NCBI GenBank assembly: GCA_011051425.1
Contig: DRLF01000404.1
Coordinates: 1 to 9,106 of the forward strand
From: Thiolapillus brandeum
GTDB taxonomy: Bacteria > Pseudomonadota > Gammaproteobacteria > Chromatiales > Chromatiaceae
Direction: 5' to 3'
Length of the DNA: 9,106 nucleotides
In this document: positions 1 to 6,878 of the stretch, piece by piece
Layout: every line of letters begins with the position of its first letter
How positions within the stretch are numbered: position 1 is the first letter of the stretch
Notes under the pieces: generated by a model
Databases searched by the model: none
What the model saw: the letters and a program-made list of their open reading frames with translations, nothing else
What the model was told of the DNA's origin: nothing
Position numbers and translations under genes: made by a program

Positions 1-388
1 AAAGGCGCTTCACCACCGAAAACCCTTACAGATAGACCTGGACATCGATGCCCCACAATGTATTGCCCTCGACCAGAACGACATGCTGGAGCTTGCGGGC
101 AATCTCCTGGACAACGCTGCAAAATGGGCGCAGCACAGGATAAGGCTGCGACTCAAAACCAACAGCGGGCTGTTCCTCTCACTGGAAGATGATGGTCCAG
201 GTATCGATCCCGAACTGCGCGAAGCACTGCTGGCACGCGGTCAACGCCTGGATGAAAACCAGCCGGGTCATGGACTGGGACTAGCTATCGTAAACGATAT
301 CACCGGGCTTTACGGCGGAACCATGCAATTGGACGAATCACCTGATTTCAAGGGATTGCGGGTCACCATCATCCTGCCACTGTCCTGA
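1..388 (+). CDS. Sensor histidine kinase, C-terminal ATPase domain (5' partial)
   Basis: The reading frame is open from base 2, so the gene begins upstream of the window; only the last 128 or so residues are present. They form a HATPase_c domain, the ATP-binding half of a two-component sensor kinase. Visible motifs are the N box (NLLDNAAKWA, from about base 110), the G1 box (EDDGPGI, about 185-205) and the G2 box (GHGLGLAIV, about 267-293), ending in the usual strand-rich tail. The stretch between G1 and G2 is short, with a RGQRLDE segment and no obvious F box, which resembles the PhoQ/QseC-type kinases of Gammaproteobacteria. The sensor domain, HAMP and phospho-accepting histidine lie outside, so the stimulus cannot be inferred. 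A response regulator gene would be expected upstream. The gene stops at TGA 386-388. The family call is secure; the PhoQ-like subtype is a tentative inference. Confidence 0.92.
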   Translation, partial: KALHHRKPLQIDLDIDAPQCIALDQNDMLELAGNLLDNAAKWAQHRIRLRLKTNSGLFLSLEDDGPGIDPELREALLARGQRLDENQPGHGLGLAIVNDITGLYGGTMQLDESPDFKGLRVTIILPLS

Positions 389-575
389 CGATAGCTGAAA
401 ACAAATCTTGGACTACCGGAAAGATGGAAACCCCTATCGAGAATCGCTGTTGGCGTTATCCGGCTTTGAGAGAAAACATCCGCTTGATCATCCCTGCTCT
501 GCTATGCCATCCTTTTTTCAAGGGGTATCACATCCCTTCAATCAGCTCTGTTGCACGGGTCACTCTGGAATTGAC

Positions 576-1046
576 ATGAAACCGATCATCCTTCTTGCCA
601 TCTGCGGAACAGCATCCATTGCTTTTGCTGCTCAGGCAGCTGTGTACAAGTGCCAGCTTGACGGGCAGGTTCTGTATGCTGACAGGCCATGCCCGGAGGG
701 TATCAAGATGCGAACCGACCCTGCGGCACCCCGCCCCAAGCGCCAGCCGCACCGCCTTGTGATCAAGCACAAGCACACAACCCAAGGACCTCGTTACAAC
801 AGCCACCAGCGCAGCCGCCTGTACGCAACCGTGCAAAAGCTGAAGCAACAAAACACGCTGCTGCGCAGCAGGGTTCATGCTCTGCAACAGCAGAAAGAAC
901 GTGAGCTGCACCACCAGGCCCTGGGCGACCCGCAACGCCTGACCGCTATCAATCTCTACTGGAACAGCAAGATCGACGCCATGGAAAGGGAATACGACCG
1001 CAACCTGCAGCAAATCTACCGTTTGAAGGACATGGCCGGGCAGTGA
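576..1046 (+). CDS. Secreted DUF4124-domain protein with C-terminal coiled coil
   Basis: This encodes 156 residues of unknown function. Residues 1 to about 21 form a classical signal peptide (MKPIILLAI core, ending AAQA before AVYKC), so the product is likely periplasmic. The next segment, VYKCQLDGQVLYADRPCPEG, is the hallmark of DUF4124, a short beta-rich domain common in proteobacterial envelope proteins, here with two cysteines. A basic, proline-rich linker follows. The last 75 or so residues are rich in Q, K, E and L and look like an alpha-helical coiled coil. I chose ATG 576 because it directly precedes the signal peptide and has a GGAA purine run at 567-570. The frame is open further upstream to a TTG at 408, but that extension would bury the signal peptide. 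The preceding 187 bases hold no recognisable gene. Transcription with the kinase gene is possible but not shown. Confidence 0.8.
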   Translation: MKPIILLAICGTASIAFAAQAAVYKCQLDGQVLYADRPCPEGIKMRTDPAAPRPKRQPHRLVIKHKHTTQGPRYNSHQRSRLYATVQKLKQQNTLLRSRVHALQQQKERELHHQALGDPQRLTAINLYWNSKIDAMEREYDRNLQQIYRLKDMAGQ

Positions 1047-1100
1047 CCGATCTCCGGCTGTTTGGCAAGGGCGCGTCATGAAATCCAGCGGCATATAAGC

Positions 1101-1125
1101 CAAAAGCCCGCTGAGATGCGGGCTT
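1101..1125 (-). terminator. Hairpin terminator of the tRNA-Val transcript
   Basis: A perfect 8-bp stem (AAGCCCGC at 1104-1111 with GCGGGCTT at 1118-1125) encloses a 6-base loop. Read on the minus strand the stem runs directly into TTTT, giving GCGGGCTTTT, a form often found after tRNA genes. It lies 33 bases past the tRNA CCA end. On the plus strand the hairpin is followed by GGGGACATTTT, a poor U-tract, so it may only weakly stop the DUF4124 transcript. Confidence 0.75.
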
Positions 1126-1158
1126 GGGGACATTTTGGGGCTTCTTGGGACTACTTAT

Positions 1159-1235
1159 TGGTAGGCGCGAACGGAATCGAACCGCCGACCCCCACCATGT
1201 CAAGGTGGTGCTCTAACCAGCTGAGCTACGCGCCT
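1159..1235 (-). tRNA. tRNA-Val, anticodon GAC
   Basis: The minus strand folds into a complete 77-nt cloverleaf with an encoded CCA end. The acceptor stem is AGGCGCG paired with CGCGCCT. The D arm contains AGCTCAGCTGGTTAGAGC. The anticodon stem is CCACC/GGTGG with loop TTGACAT, giving anticodon GAC (valine, codons GUC/GUU). The T arm carries TTCGATT and closes with two G-U pairs. The D and anticodon arms match the well-known enterobacterial tRNA-Val(GAC) very closely. No second tRNA is seen beside it. Confidence 0.97.
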
Positions 1236-1248
1236 GTTGCGAGGGCGA

Positions 1249-1278
1249 ACTATACACGGTATGGGCAGGTTTTCGCAA
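1249..1278 (-). promoter_or_regulatory. Probable sigma-70 promoter of tRNA-Val
   Basis: On the minus strand a -35-like TTGCGA (1273-1278) and a -10-like TATAGT (1249-1254) are separated by 18 bases. The -10 is followed by a GC-rich discriminator (TCGCCCTCGC) before the tRNA 5' end at 1235. Such discriminators are typical of growth-rate and ppGpp-controlled stable-RNA promoters. The tRNA therefore probably has its own promoter, even though the permease/TMTC-like operon reads towards it on the same strand. Confidence 0.6.
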
Positions 1279-1341
1279 GTTTTCTGCCGCCGATGACAGT
1301 CAGGCATCCCAAGATCCTGATCCCGGACCCACTGAAGAATT

Positions 1342-3117
1342 TCAGTCTGGGGAAGTAACCCCGATAGCCGGTGACGGAGTGCTCATCAACTCGATAAATT
1401 TCCTGTCCTTGAAGATGTAATCGAGTTCCCTGAAAGGATACTTGCCGATCCCGGAGTTGTTTTCCTGGAGGTAGCGCCTTGCTTCATCCTCCTTTCCCTG
1501 AAGATAGAGGGCATAGGCCAGGTACATGGTCGCGTACTTGGCATTTGGGTTGATTGCCAGCGCCTCATTCAGGTATTTCTCGGCTTTTCCGCAATCACCC
1601 CGCTTCAGGCTCACTGTTGCCAAGCCGGTCAGACGCTTAGCCCGCCCATTCCTCACCAGCGGAAAGCTACCCGCCATTTCAAAATACTTCTCTGCCAAGG
1701 CCAGATTGCCTGTCAACAGTTGAATTTTTCCCAGGTTTATTGCTGCCGTTCCGTGGGGATGTTCCTTGAACAGTCTTTCAGCAACGATGCGGGCCTGTTC
1801 CAGGCGTCCGTAGGACAGCAGTGCGCCGGCGTAGTTGGATGCTGCCAGTACAGAATCCGGTTGCCGCTGATACGCCCATTGCCACAGACTGAGATTGTTC
1901 TTCCAGCTCTTTGCGTAATGGAATACTGTTAGGGATGAAATGACAATCAGAGCGCCTACTGTGTACCTCATTGTTCTTGCCGAAACACGCCCCTTCTTGA
2001 TGATATTCATGAAATACAACGTCAGCATGATGAACAACAAAGCCAGTGGGAACGTCAGATAGCGGTCGCTCAATACGCTTGCCTTGCTTGGCAACAGGGG
2101 TACATTCAGCACGGGGAAAATAGCCGCAACGAAGGCAAGAAAGACAAGCGCTAATTTGCTTTTTTTCATCACGGCCGCCAGTATTGCGACTGCTACCAGA
2201 AAAACGGCCAACCATGTCCCAAAGTCCGTACTGCCCTGGGATCTGAACTCGTGTACAGGTGAAATGGTAAAAAAGGGAAAAATTACGATTTGCAGATAGT
2301 GGTAAAGCGCCTTCGCCAACAGCAGAAAATCGGACGATGCAGGAGATGCATCACTGGTGGAAACCAGATAGCCCAGCGCAAGATATCGCATGAAAACATA
2401 TCCGAGGCCGCCCAGGAAAATCCCCGAATAGGTCGCCATGCGTGTTGAAAACCCACCAATTTTATCCCTGTATCCGCTCCAGTCCAGAAACAGGTGAAAC
2501 AGCAATAAAGAAAACAAAAAGGAAGCCGCCATTTCTTTCGACATGGCAGCGAGAGAGTAGAAGAACAGCGCCAGGAAGAACTTGCTCCAGAACTTCCTGG
2601 CGCGCAAATCACAACGAATCAGCATCAGCAGAAAAAAGGTCACAAAAAGATCGAACTGCGCCGATATCCATACAGTACTTTCTATCAAAGCCGGGTGGCT
2701 GAGATACAACAGTGCTCCAGCCAAAGCATACACAGGTACTGTCTTCTCACCAGGGCTACTTGTGAGTATATTGATGATGGAATAGACCAGCAGTCCATTC
2801 AACAAGGCTACCAACAGACTGACGGCATGAAGCCAATGGGGCGCCGACAACCAGCGCAACTCCGAATGAATGAGAGCCACCCCGAGTGGACGATAGTAGT
2901 TATCCAGATATGACGCTGTGGTAAACGCTTTTACCAGAAAATCTTCCTGAAGATACCAGCCATAGGAGAGCAGGTAGTGCTTGTCATCCCATACAAAGCC
3001 AAAGCCGGTAGCCTGACCATACAACAAAAGCCAAAAGCAAACGATGAACGCTACTGCAATCTTCCCGCTGTACTTCTCGACAAGCGCTTTTCTCTTGTCT
3101 CTATTCATGAACACCAT
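1342..3117 (-). CDS. TMTC-like polytopic membrane protein (GT-C fold) with C-terminal TPR repeats
   Basis: This encodes 591 residues. Residues from about 18 to 400 hold many hydrophobic segments. They carry features of TMTC-type and related GT-C membrane glycosyltransferases: an Asp pair in the first extracytoplasmic loop (FVWDD, D44-D45), YRPL at 75-78, HPALIESTVW at 141-150, SKEMA at 193-197 and SDRYLTFPL at 350-358. GT-C enzymes use lipid-linked sugars on the outer face of the membrane, and the Asp pair is usually catalytic. Residues 422-556 contain about four TPR units, recognisable by the A/G and P spacing (for example ALAINP at about 519-524), probably a protein-binding arm. The start lies 2 nt after the stop of the upstream permease (TAG-AG-ATG), so the two are very likely co-translated; MNRD, three codons in, is an alternative start. 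Acceptor, sugar and physiological role cannot be read from the sequence. The family resemblance is good; enzymatic activity is inferred. Confidence 0.8.
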   Translation of the reverse strand: MVFMNRDKRKALVEKYSGKIAVAFIVCFWLLLYGQATGFGFVWDDKHYLLSYGWYLQEDFLVKAFTTASYLDNYYRPLGVALIHSELRWLSAPHWLHAVSLLVALLNGLLVYSIINILTSSPGEKTVPVYALAGALLYLSHPALIESTVWISAQFDLFVTFFLLMLIRCDLRARKFWSKFFLALFFYSLAAMSKEMAASFLFSLLLFHLFLDWSGYRDKIGGFSTRMATYSGIFLGGLGYVFMRYLALGYLVSTSDASPASSDFLLLAKALYHYLQIVIFPFFTISPVHEFRSQGSTDFGTWLAVFLVAVAILAAVMKKSKLALVFLAFVAAIFPVLNVPLLPSKASVLSDRYLTFPLALLFIMLTLYFMNIIKKGRVSARTMRYTVGALIVISSLTVFHYAKSWKNNLSLWQWAYQRQPDSVLAASNYAGALLSYGRLEQARIVAERLFKEHPHGTAAINLGKIQLLTGNLALAEKYFEMAGSFPLVRNGRAKRLTGLATVSLKRGDCGKAEKYLNEALAINPNAKYATMYLAYALYLQGKEDEARRYLQENNSGIGKYPFRELDYIFKDRKFIELMSTPSPAIGVTSPD

Positions 3118-3119
3118 CT

Positions 3120-4466
3120 CTAGGTTTTTTCGTGCAGCGCCTTGCGATTCCTTTGTAGCACCGTTTGCAACTCACGACCGGTAGTGAAGCGATAGATCAT
3201 CTCGAGTATGAGACTGCCACCAAAAGTGATCCATATAGCCCAAAACGATGCCATATTTGTACGCCACAAGTAGTGCAGCAACGCAATGAAGACAGCTACG
3301 ACGACGACAAAGGACAGCACGATGATGGGTTTCCGGCCGCCTACTTTTTTCAGCATACGATAATGTGCTGCCAGGACGAACAGGTAGATCAGCATGACCA
3401 CTGCGCTGGTAACCGAGGCGATACCGTTCAGATTGAGCAGCAAGGTGAAGAGCAAACTCAATGCCACGGTTATGTACAGACCCTCCGGCGCTCTGAACCA
3501 GCTTTTGCGTTTGAATACCCTGGGCAATTCGCCATCACGTGCCAGTGCATAGGCTATATTGGCGCCACCGTAAAGTGTGGCATTCAGGGCTGATGCTATG
3601 GAGAACAAGGCCCCGACCGAGACCAGTATGTAACCCCAGTGTCCCAGGAAGGGTTTGGCCGCCTCGGCCAGTGCAAAGTCCTCTGCCTTGACCATGTCAG
3701 GGATAGACAGGTTGCCCACAGCAACCACCGAGACAAACACATACACCACGGACACGATAAAAATACTCAGGTAGATGGCTTTGGGCACGTTACGCTGTGG
3801 GTCTTTCATGTGTTCGGAAGCATTTGTCACCAGCCCAAACCCCATGTAGGCGAGAAAAAACACAGCAGTGCCGTTGAGGGTTTGCTGCAGATGCGCCGAA
3901 TCCAGTTGCGGCTTCACCCAGTCGGGGTTCACCGAAGACAGGCCGAGTACGACAAACACACCAAGTATGGTCAGCTTGATCAGTACGATGAAGAATTCTG
4001 CCTTTCCCACCCGTTCCGAACCCGCCAGATTCAGCGCCATGAATGCCAGTACAACCAGTGTCTCCATACCTCCCTTGGCCAGCGGCGTATTTTCGATACC
4101 CAACAAAGGTAGCAGGTAACCTGCAAAACCTTTCGCGAAAAGCGAAATAGAAACGACATAGCTCAGCCAGAAAAGGAAGCTCAATGCACCCGTCATCAGG
4201 CTGTCACCAAAGGCCTGGAGAATGAACTCCATGGGTCCCGCGTTGGAAATGATCTTCGCACCCATGATGGCATAAGAATATGCCACCAGCAGGGCGACAA
4301 TACCCGAGGCCACAAAAACGAGAGGCAGATTGTGCCCTGCTATGGTTGCACCCAGACCAAAGATGGAAAAAATGCTGGCGCCAATCATGGTGCCAACCGC
4401 AATGGAAGTGGCCTGCAACAACCCGATCTTTCTGTTGTCTGCTTTCATAACCTGACCTTTTTTCAT
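3120..4466 (-). CDS. APC-family amino acid/polyamine-type permease (leftward)
   Basis: This is an inner-membrane secondary transporter of the APC superfamily, 448 residues from the chosen start, with about 12 hydrophobic segments. Helix 1 carries the unwound substrate-site motif GTMIGASIF (residues 25-33). The helix 6 region reads FFLAYMGFGLVTNASEHMKDPQRNVPKAI in total, matching the family pattern FAYxGxxxxxxxxExxxxPxRxxPxAI. A later stretch, NLSIPDMVKAEDFALAEAAKPFLG, is shared in outline with the neighbouring divergent permease. I chose ATG 4464-4466 because AAAGGA lies just upstream. The first possible ATG, at 4496, lacks a ribosome site and overlaps the control region; ATG 4446-4448 is another fair option. 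It heads a two-gene operon with the TMTC-like gene. Substrate is unknown: many APC members carry amino acids or polyamines, but nothing here fixes the specificity. Confidence 0.9.
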   Translation of the reverse strand: MKKGQVMKADNRKIGLLQATSIAVGTMIGASIFSIFGLGATIAGHNLPLVFVASGIVALLVAYSYAIMGAKIISNAGPMEFILQAFGDSLMTGALSFLFWLSYVVSISLFAKGFAGYLLPLLGIENTPLAKGGMETLVVLAFMALNLAGSERVGKAEFFIVLIKLTILGVFVVLGLSSVNPDWVKPQLDSAHLQQTLNGTAVFFLAYMGFGLVTNASEHMKDPQRNVPKAIYLSIFIVSVVYVFVSVVAVGNLSIPDMVKAEDFALAEAAKPFLGHWGYILVSVGALFSIASALNATLYGGANIAYALARDGELPRVFKRKSWFRAPEGLYITVALSLLFTLLLNLNGIASVTSAVVMLIYLFVLAAHYRMLKKVGGRKPIIVLSFVVVVAVFIALLHYLWRTNMASFWAIWITFGGSLILEMIYRFTTGRELQTVLQRNRKALHEKT

Positions 4467-4531
4467 CTTATCCTTTTGTGCAGCATGCCGTATCATAGTG
4501 CATATTGATTGAAAGGGTTACGAGACTTCCC
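4467..4531. promoter_or_regulatory. Shared divergent control region of the two permease operons
   Basis: This 65-bp gap is the only non-coding DNA between two head-to-head operons, so both promoters and any operator must lie here or inside the 5' ends of the genes. On the minus strand a TATGAT (4492-4497) could be a -10, but no good -35 is visible. On the plus strand a TTGTGC (4476-4481) with TGCATATT nearby is a weak match. GTGCA occurs twice in direct orientation, at 4478-4482 and 4498-4502, exactly 20 bp apart, flanking a GCATGC palindrome. These are possible operator parts, unproven. Confidence 0.4.
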
Positions 4532-5842
4532 ATGAGCCAGACCAGCGCTGCAAAAAACGAAGAAAAACTCACCCTCAAGGAAGTCATCGCCATGGGCATA
4601 GGCGGTATGGTTGGCGGTGGCATCTTCTCCGTGCTCGGGCTGGCCATCGCACAAGCGGGACATGCCGCGCCCATCGCATTCGCCATTGGTGGCGTGATCG
4701 CCATGCTCACCGGACTTTCCTATGCGCGCCTGGGACTGGCCTTCCAGTCAAGCGGCGGCAGCTTTACCTTTCTGGAGCACGCATTCAGAAACCGCTATAT
4801 CGCAGCCATGGGCGGTTGGCTGCTGCTCATTGGCTATGTCGGCACAATGGCGCTGTATGCCTATACCTTTGGCGTGTATGGAAGTGCCATGCTGGGCGAC
4901 AGCAACTCCTCCCCCGCCATGCATCATCTGCTGGAAACGCTGATACTGCTGACCTTTCTCGGCGTCAATCTCTATGGCATCAAGGCCAGTGGCAGCAGTG
5001 AACTGCTTATCGTCACGGTGAAGGTGATCATCCTGTTTCTGTTTGCGGCAATCGGCCTTTTCTACATCAAGAGCAACTACGTGCTGCCAGTATTCAACCA
5101 GGGCTATACCGGTGTACTCATGGGAGCGGCGCTCATTTTCGTTGCCTATGAAGGCTTTGAGCTGATTCCCAACGCCATCAACGAGATGGAAAATCCGCAG
5201 CACAACCTGAAGCCGGCTATCGTCTGGTCCATTGCAGTCACCATCGCCATCTATGTGCTGGTTTCGCTGGTAGCGGTAGGCAACCTGCTGCCGGATGAAA
5301 TCCAGAAATACAAGGAATACGCTCTGGCCGTGGCCGCAAAACCTTTTCTGGGACAAGCAGGATTTCTGCTGATTGGCCTGGCTGCACTTTTTTCCACGGC
5401 TTCAGCCATCAATGCCACCATGTTCGGCACAGCCCGCCTTGGCATGATCATGGCACGGGAACAGGCGCTGCCTACTGCTTTCGGTTTCAGGAGACAGCAG
5501 AACAACATCCCCTGGGTCAGCCTGGTCATCATTACCCTGGCTACCCTGGCTTTTGTCAACCTGGCCAACCTGACCATTATTTCCTCTTTTGCAAGCTCAA
5601 CATTCCTGCTGATATTTGCTGCCATCAACCTTTCTGCCTTGCATCTGCGCAAAAGAATAGCCTGCGGCATTGCAGGACCACTTCTCGGTTTGATCCTGTC
5701 TTTGGCGTCATGGAGCGCACTGTCTGTTTACCTGTGGAAGACGAACAGAGAAAACCTGTTATGGATAGGTATCATCTATGTGTTGGTTGTTGTTGCTGAA
5801 CTGCTGTTCAGTCAACGAAGAATCCTCAAGCACAAATCCTGA
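4532..5842 (+). CDS. APC-family amino acid/polyamine-type permease (rightward)
   Basis: This encodes a 436-residue, roughly 12-helix inner-membrane transporter of the APC superfamily. Helix 1 contains GGMVGGGIF (residues 24-32), the classical GxxxGxGIF substrate-site motif. The helix 6 region has FVAYEGFELIPNAINEMENP followed by a basic/proline stretch, a textbook APC signature. Side by side it clearly resembles the divergent permease to its left (both have SVVAVGNL or SLVAVGNL, AAKPFLG, ALFS(I/T)ASA(L/I)NAT, and YLW(R/K)TN), so the two are paralogues. ATG 4532 was chosen over the upstream TTG 4505; it is preceded by a modest GAG at 4522-4524. The stop TGA (5840-5842) shares its A with the ATG of the PiT gene, indicating translational coupling. 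Substrate is not determinable; the coupling to an anion transporter suggests a joint physiological task. Confidence 0.92.
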   Translation: MSQTSAAKNEEKLTLKEVIAMGIGGMVGGGIFSVLGLAIAQAGHAAPIAFAIGGVIAMLTGLSYARLGLAFQSSGGSFTFLEHAFRNRYIAAMGGWLLLIGYVGTMALYAYTFGVYGSAMLGDSNSSPAMHHLLETLILLTFLGVNLYGIKASGSSELLIVTVKVIILFLFAAIGLFYIKSNYVLPVFNQGYTGVLMGAALIFVAYEGFELIPNAINEMENPQHNLKPAIVWSIAVTIAIYVLVSLVAVGNLLPDEIQKYKEYALAVAAKPFLGQAGFLLIGLAALFSTASAINATMFGTARLGMIMAREQALPTAFGFRRQQNNIPWVSLVIITLATLAFVNLANLTIISSFASSTFLLIFAAINLSALHLRKRIACGIAGPLLGLILSLASWSALSVYLWKTNRENLLWIGIIYVLVVVAELLFSQRRILKHKS

Positions 5843-6876
5843 TGGAGCATGTCAGCATCGCGCTGATCCTGGTCGTGGCAGCAGTTGCTCTCTACGACTT
5901 CACAAACGGCTTTCATGATGCGGCAGACATGGTGGCTGCGGCCATTGCTTCAAAGGCCATGCGGCCGGCCGTCGCCATCGGTATCGTCAGCCTGTTCACC
6001 CTCATTGCCCCTTTCTCGGTCGGGCTTGCGGTTGCAGACACCGTTGGCACTTTTGTGGAAATCAACCAGGTCTCTGCCCGCACCGGAGAAGCGGTGGTCA
6101 TCGCTGCATTGCTTGCCGCCATCAGTTACAACCTGATCACATGGCTTTTCGGCTATCCTTCATCGTCATCCAACTCCCTGGCCGGGGGACTTGTGGGAGC
6201 CGGTTTGTATGCTGTGGGAACGGGTCATATCAACTGGGGCGCAGATGCATTGACCCGCTTCGAGTTGCAAGGTGTCATGAAGGTGCTGGCCGGGCTGCTG
6301 GTGTCTCCCCTGTTTGGCTTCATCATTGGCTTTGTCATCATGAAGCTGTTCATTGCTGTCCTGAAACACTTCACCTGCCGTATCCGGCCACTGCTGGTGA
6401 TCACCCAGTACTTCAGCGTCGCCTGGCTCGGTTTCTCCCATGGAGCCAATGATGCACAGAAAGGCATGGCCATCATCGGCATGATGTTGCTGGCCAGTGG
6501 CACGACCCAGACTTTCACCATCCCCGACTGGGCGGTGCTGCTGTGTGCCTCCTCCATCACGTTGGGTACTATGCTCGGCGGGTGGCGCATCATAAAGACA
6601 CTGGGATTTGGTTTGTACAGGTTGCGAACTATCCATGCTGTCGCCAACCAGATGGGGTCAGCCCTGGTCAACAGCATCGCAACCGGTATCGGCGCTCCGA
6701 CATCCACCACCCAGGTTGTCACGGCTACACTGCTGGGAAATGGCGCCGCGGAAAAACCTCTGCATGTAAAATGGAAAACGGCCGCCGGCATCATGGCAGG
6801 TTGGTGGCTGAACATCCCTGTATCCATGCTTCTCGGTAGTGGATACTGTTATTTGTACCTCATCATTCGGAGCTGA
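5842..6876 (+). CDS. PiT-family inorganic phosphate (anion) transporter, atypical motifs
   Basis: This encodes 344 residues with about 10 hydrophobic segments, compact compared with the nearly 500-residue E. coli PitA because the long central cytoplasmic loop is missing. PiT proteins are cation-coupled symporters, mostly of phosphate; Bacillus CysP shows that the family also includes sulfate carriers. The duplicated signature is clear: TNGFHDAADMVA (residues 21-32) and SHGANDAQKGM (199-209), plus PSSSSNSLAGG (106-116) and PTSTTQVV (286-293). Compared with E. coli PitA (NGFHDTANA, SSSHT, VSTTHV) there are three changes at usually conserved places: Asn to Asp at residue 29, His to Asn at 111 and His to Gln at 291. 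The gene overlaps the upstream permease by one base and is followed after 2 nt by a DUF47 gene, the usual partner of pit. Membership in PiT is certain; phosphate as substrate is likely but unproven. Confidence 0.93.
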   Translation: MEHVSIALILVVAAVALYDFTNGFHDAADMVAAAIASKAMRPAVAIGIVSLFTLIAPFSVGLAVADTVGTFVEINQVSARTGEAVVIAALLAAISYNLITWLFGYPSSSSNSLAGGLVGAGLYAVGTGHINWGADALTRFELQGVMKVLAGLLVSPLFGFIIGFVIMKLFIAVLKHFTCRIRPLLVITQYFSVAWLGFSHGANDAQKGMAIIGMMLLASGTTQTFTIPDWAVLLCASSITLGTMLGGWRIIKTLGFGLYRLRTIHAVANQMGSALVNSIATGIGAPTSTTQVVTATLLGNGAAEKPLHVKWKTAAGIMAGWWLNIPVSMLLGSGYCYLYLIIRS

Positions 6877-6878
6877 TC

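Noticed and set aside
520..540. Short inverted repeat AAGGG/CCCTT upstream of the DUF4124 gene
   Set aside because: It is only 5 bp with no U-tract and no other support for a terminator or operator.
408..575. N-terminal extension of the DUF4124 gene from a TTG codon
   Set aside because: It would place about 56 unremarkable residues before a clear signal peptide, and the TTG has no ribosome site; ATG 576 fits much better.
528..1133. Long minus-strand reading frame opposite the DUF4124 gene
   Set aside because: It is antisense to a gene with a signal peptide and family motif, shows no recognisable domain, and covers the plus-strand gene fully.
1126..1235. Mobile-element insertion at the tRNA 3' end
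   Set aside because: No integrase, second copy of the tRNA end, or foreign-looking genes lie next to it in the window.
1331..1346. Hairpin ACTGAA-GAAT-TTCAGT at the end of the TMTC-like gene, as operon terminator
   Set aside because: The stem has only 6 bp, overlaps the stop codon, and no U-run follows on the minus strand.
1062..1358. Plus-strand reading frame across the tRNA
   Set aside because: It runs through the complement of tRNA-Val, a typical false protein.
4748..5356. Long antisense reading frame within the rightward permease
   Set aside because: Its product is rich in His and Gln with no membrane or domain pattern, as expected for the complement of a membrane-protein gene.
6225..6827. 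Antisense reading frame within the PiT gene
   Set aside because: It is a mirror of a conserved transporter gene; no start signal or domain is seen.
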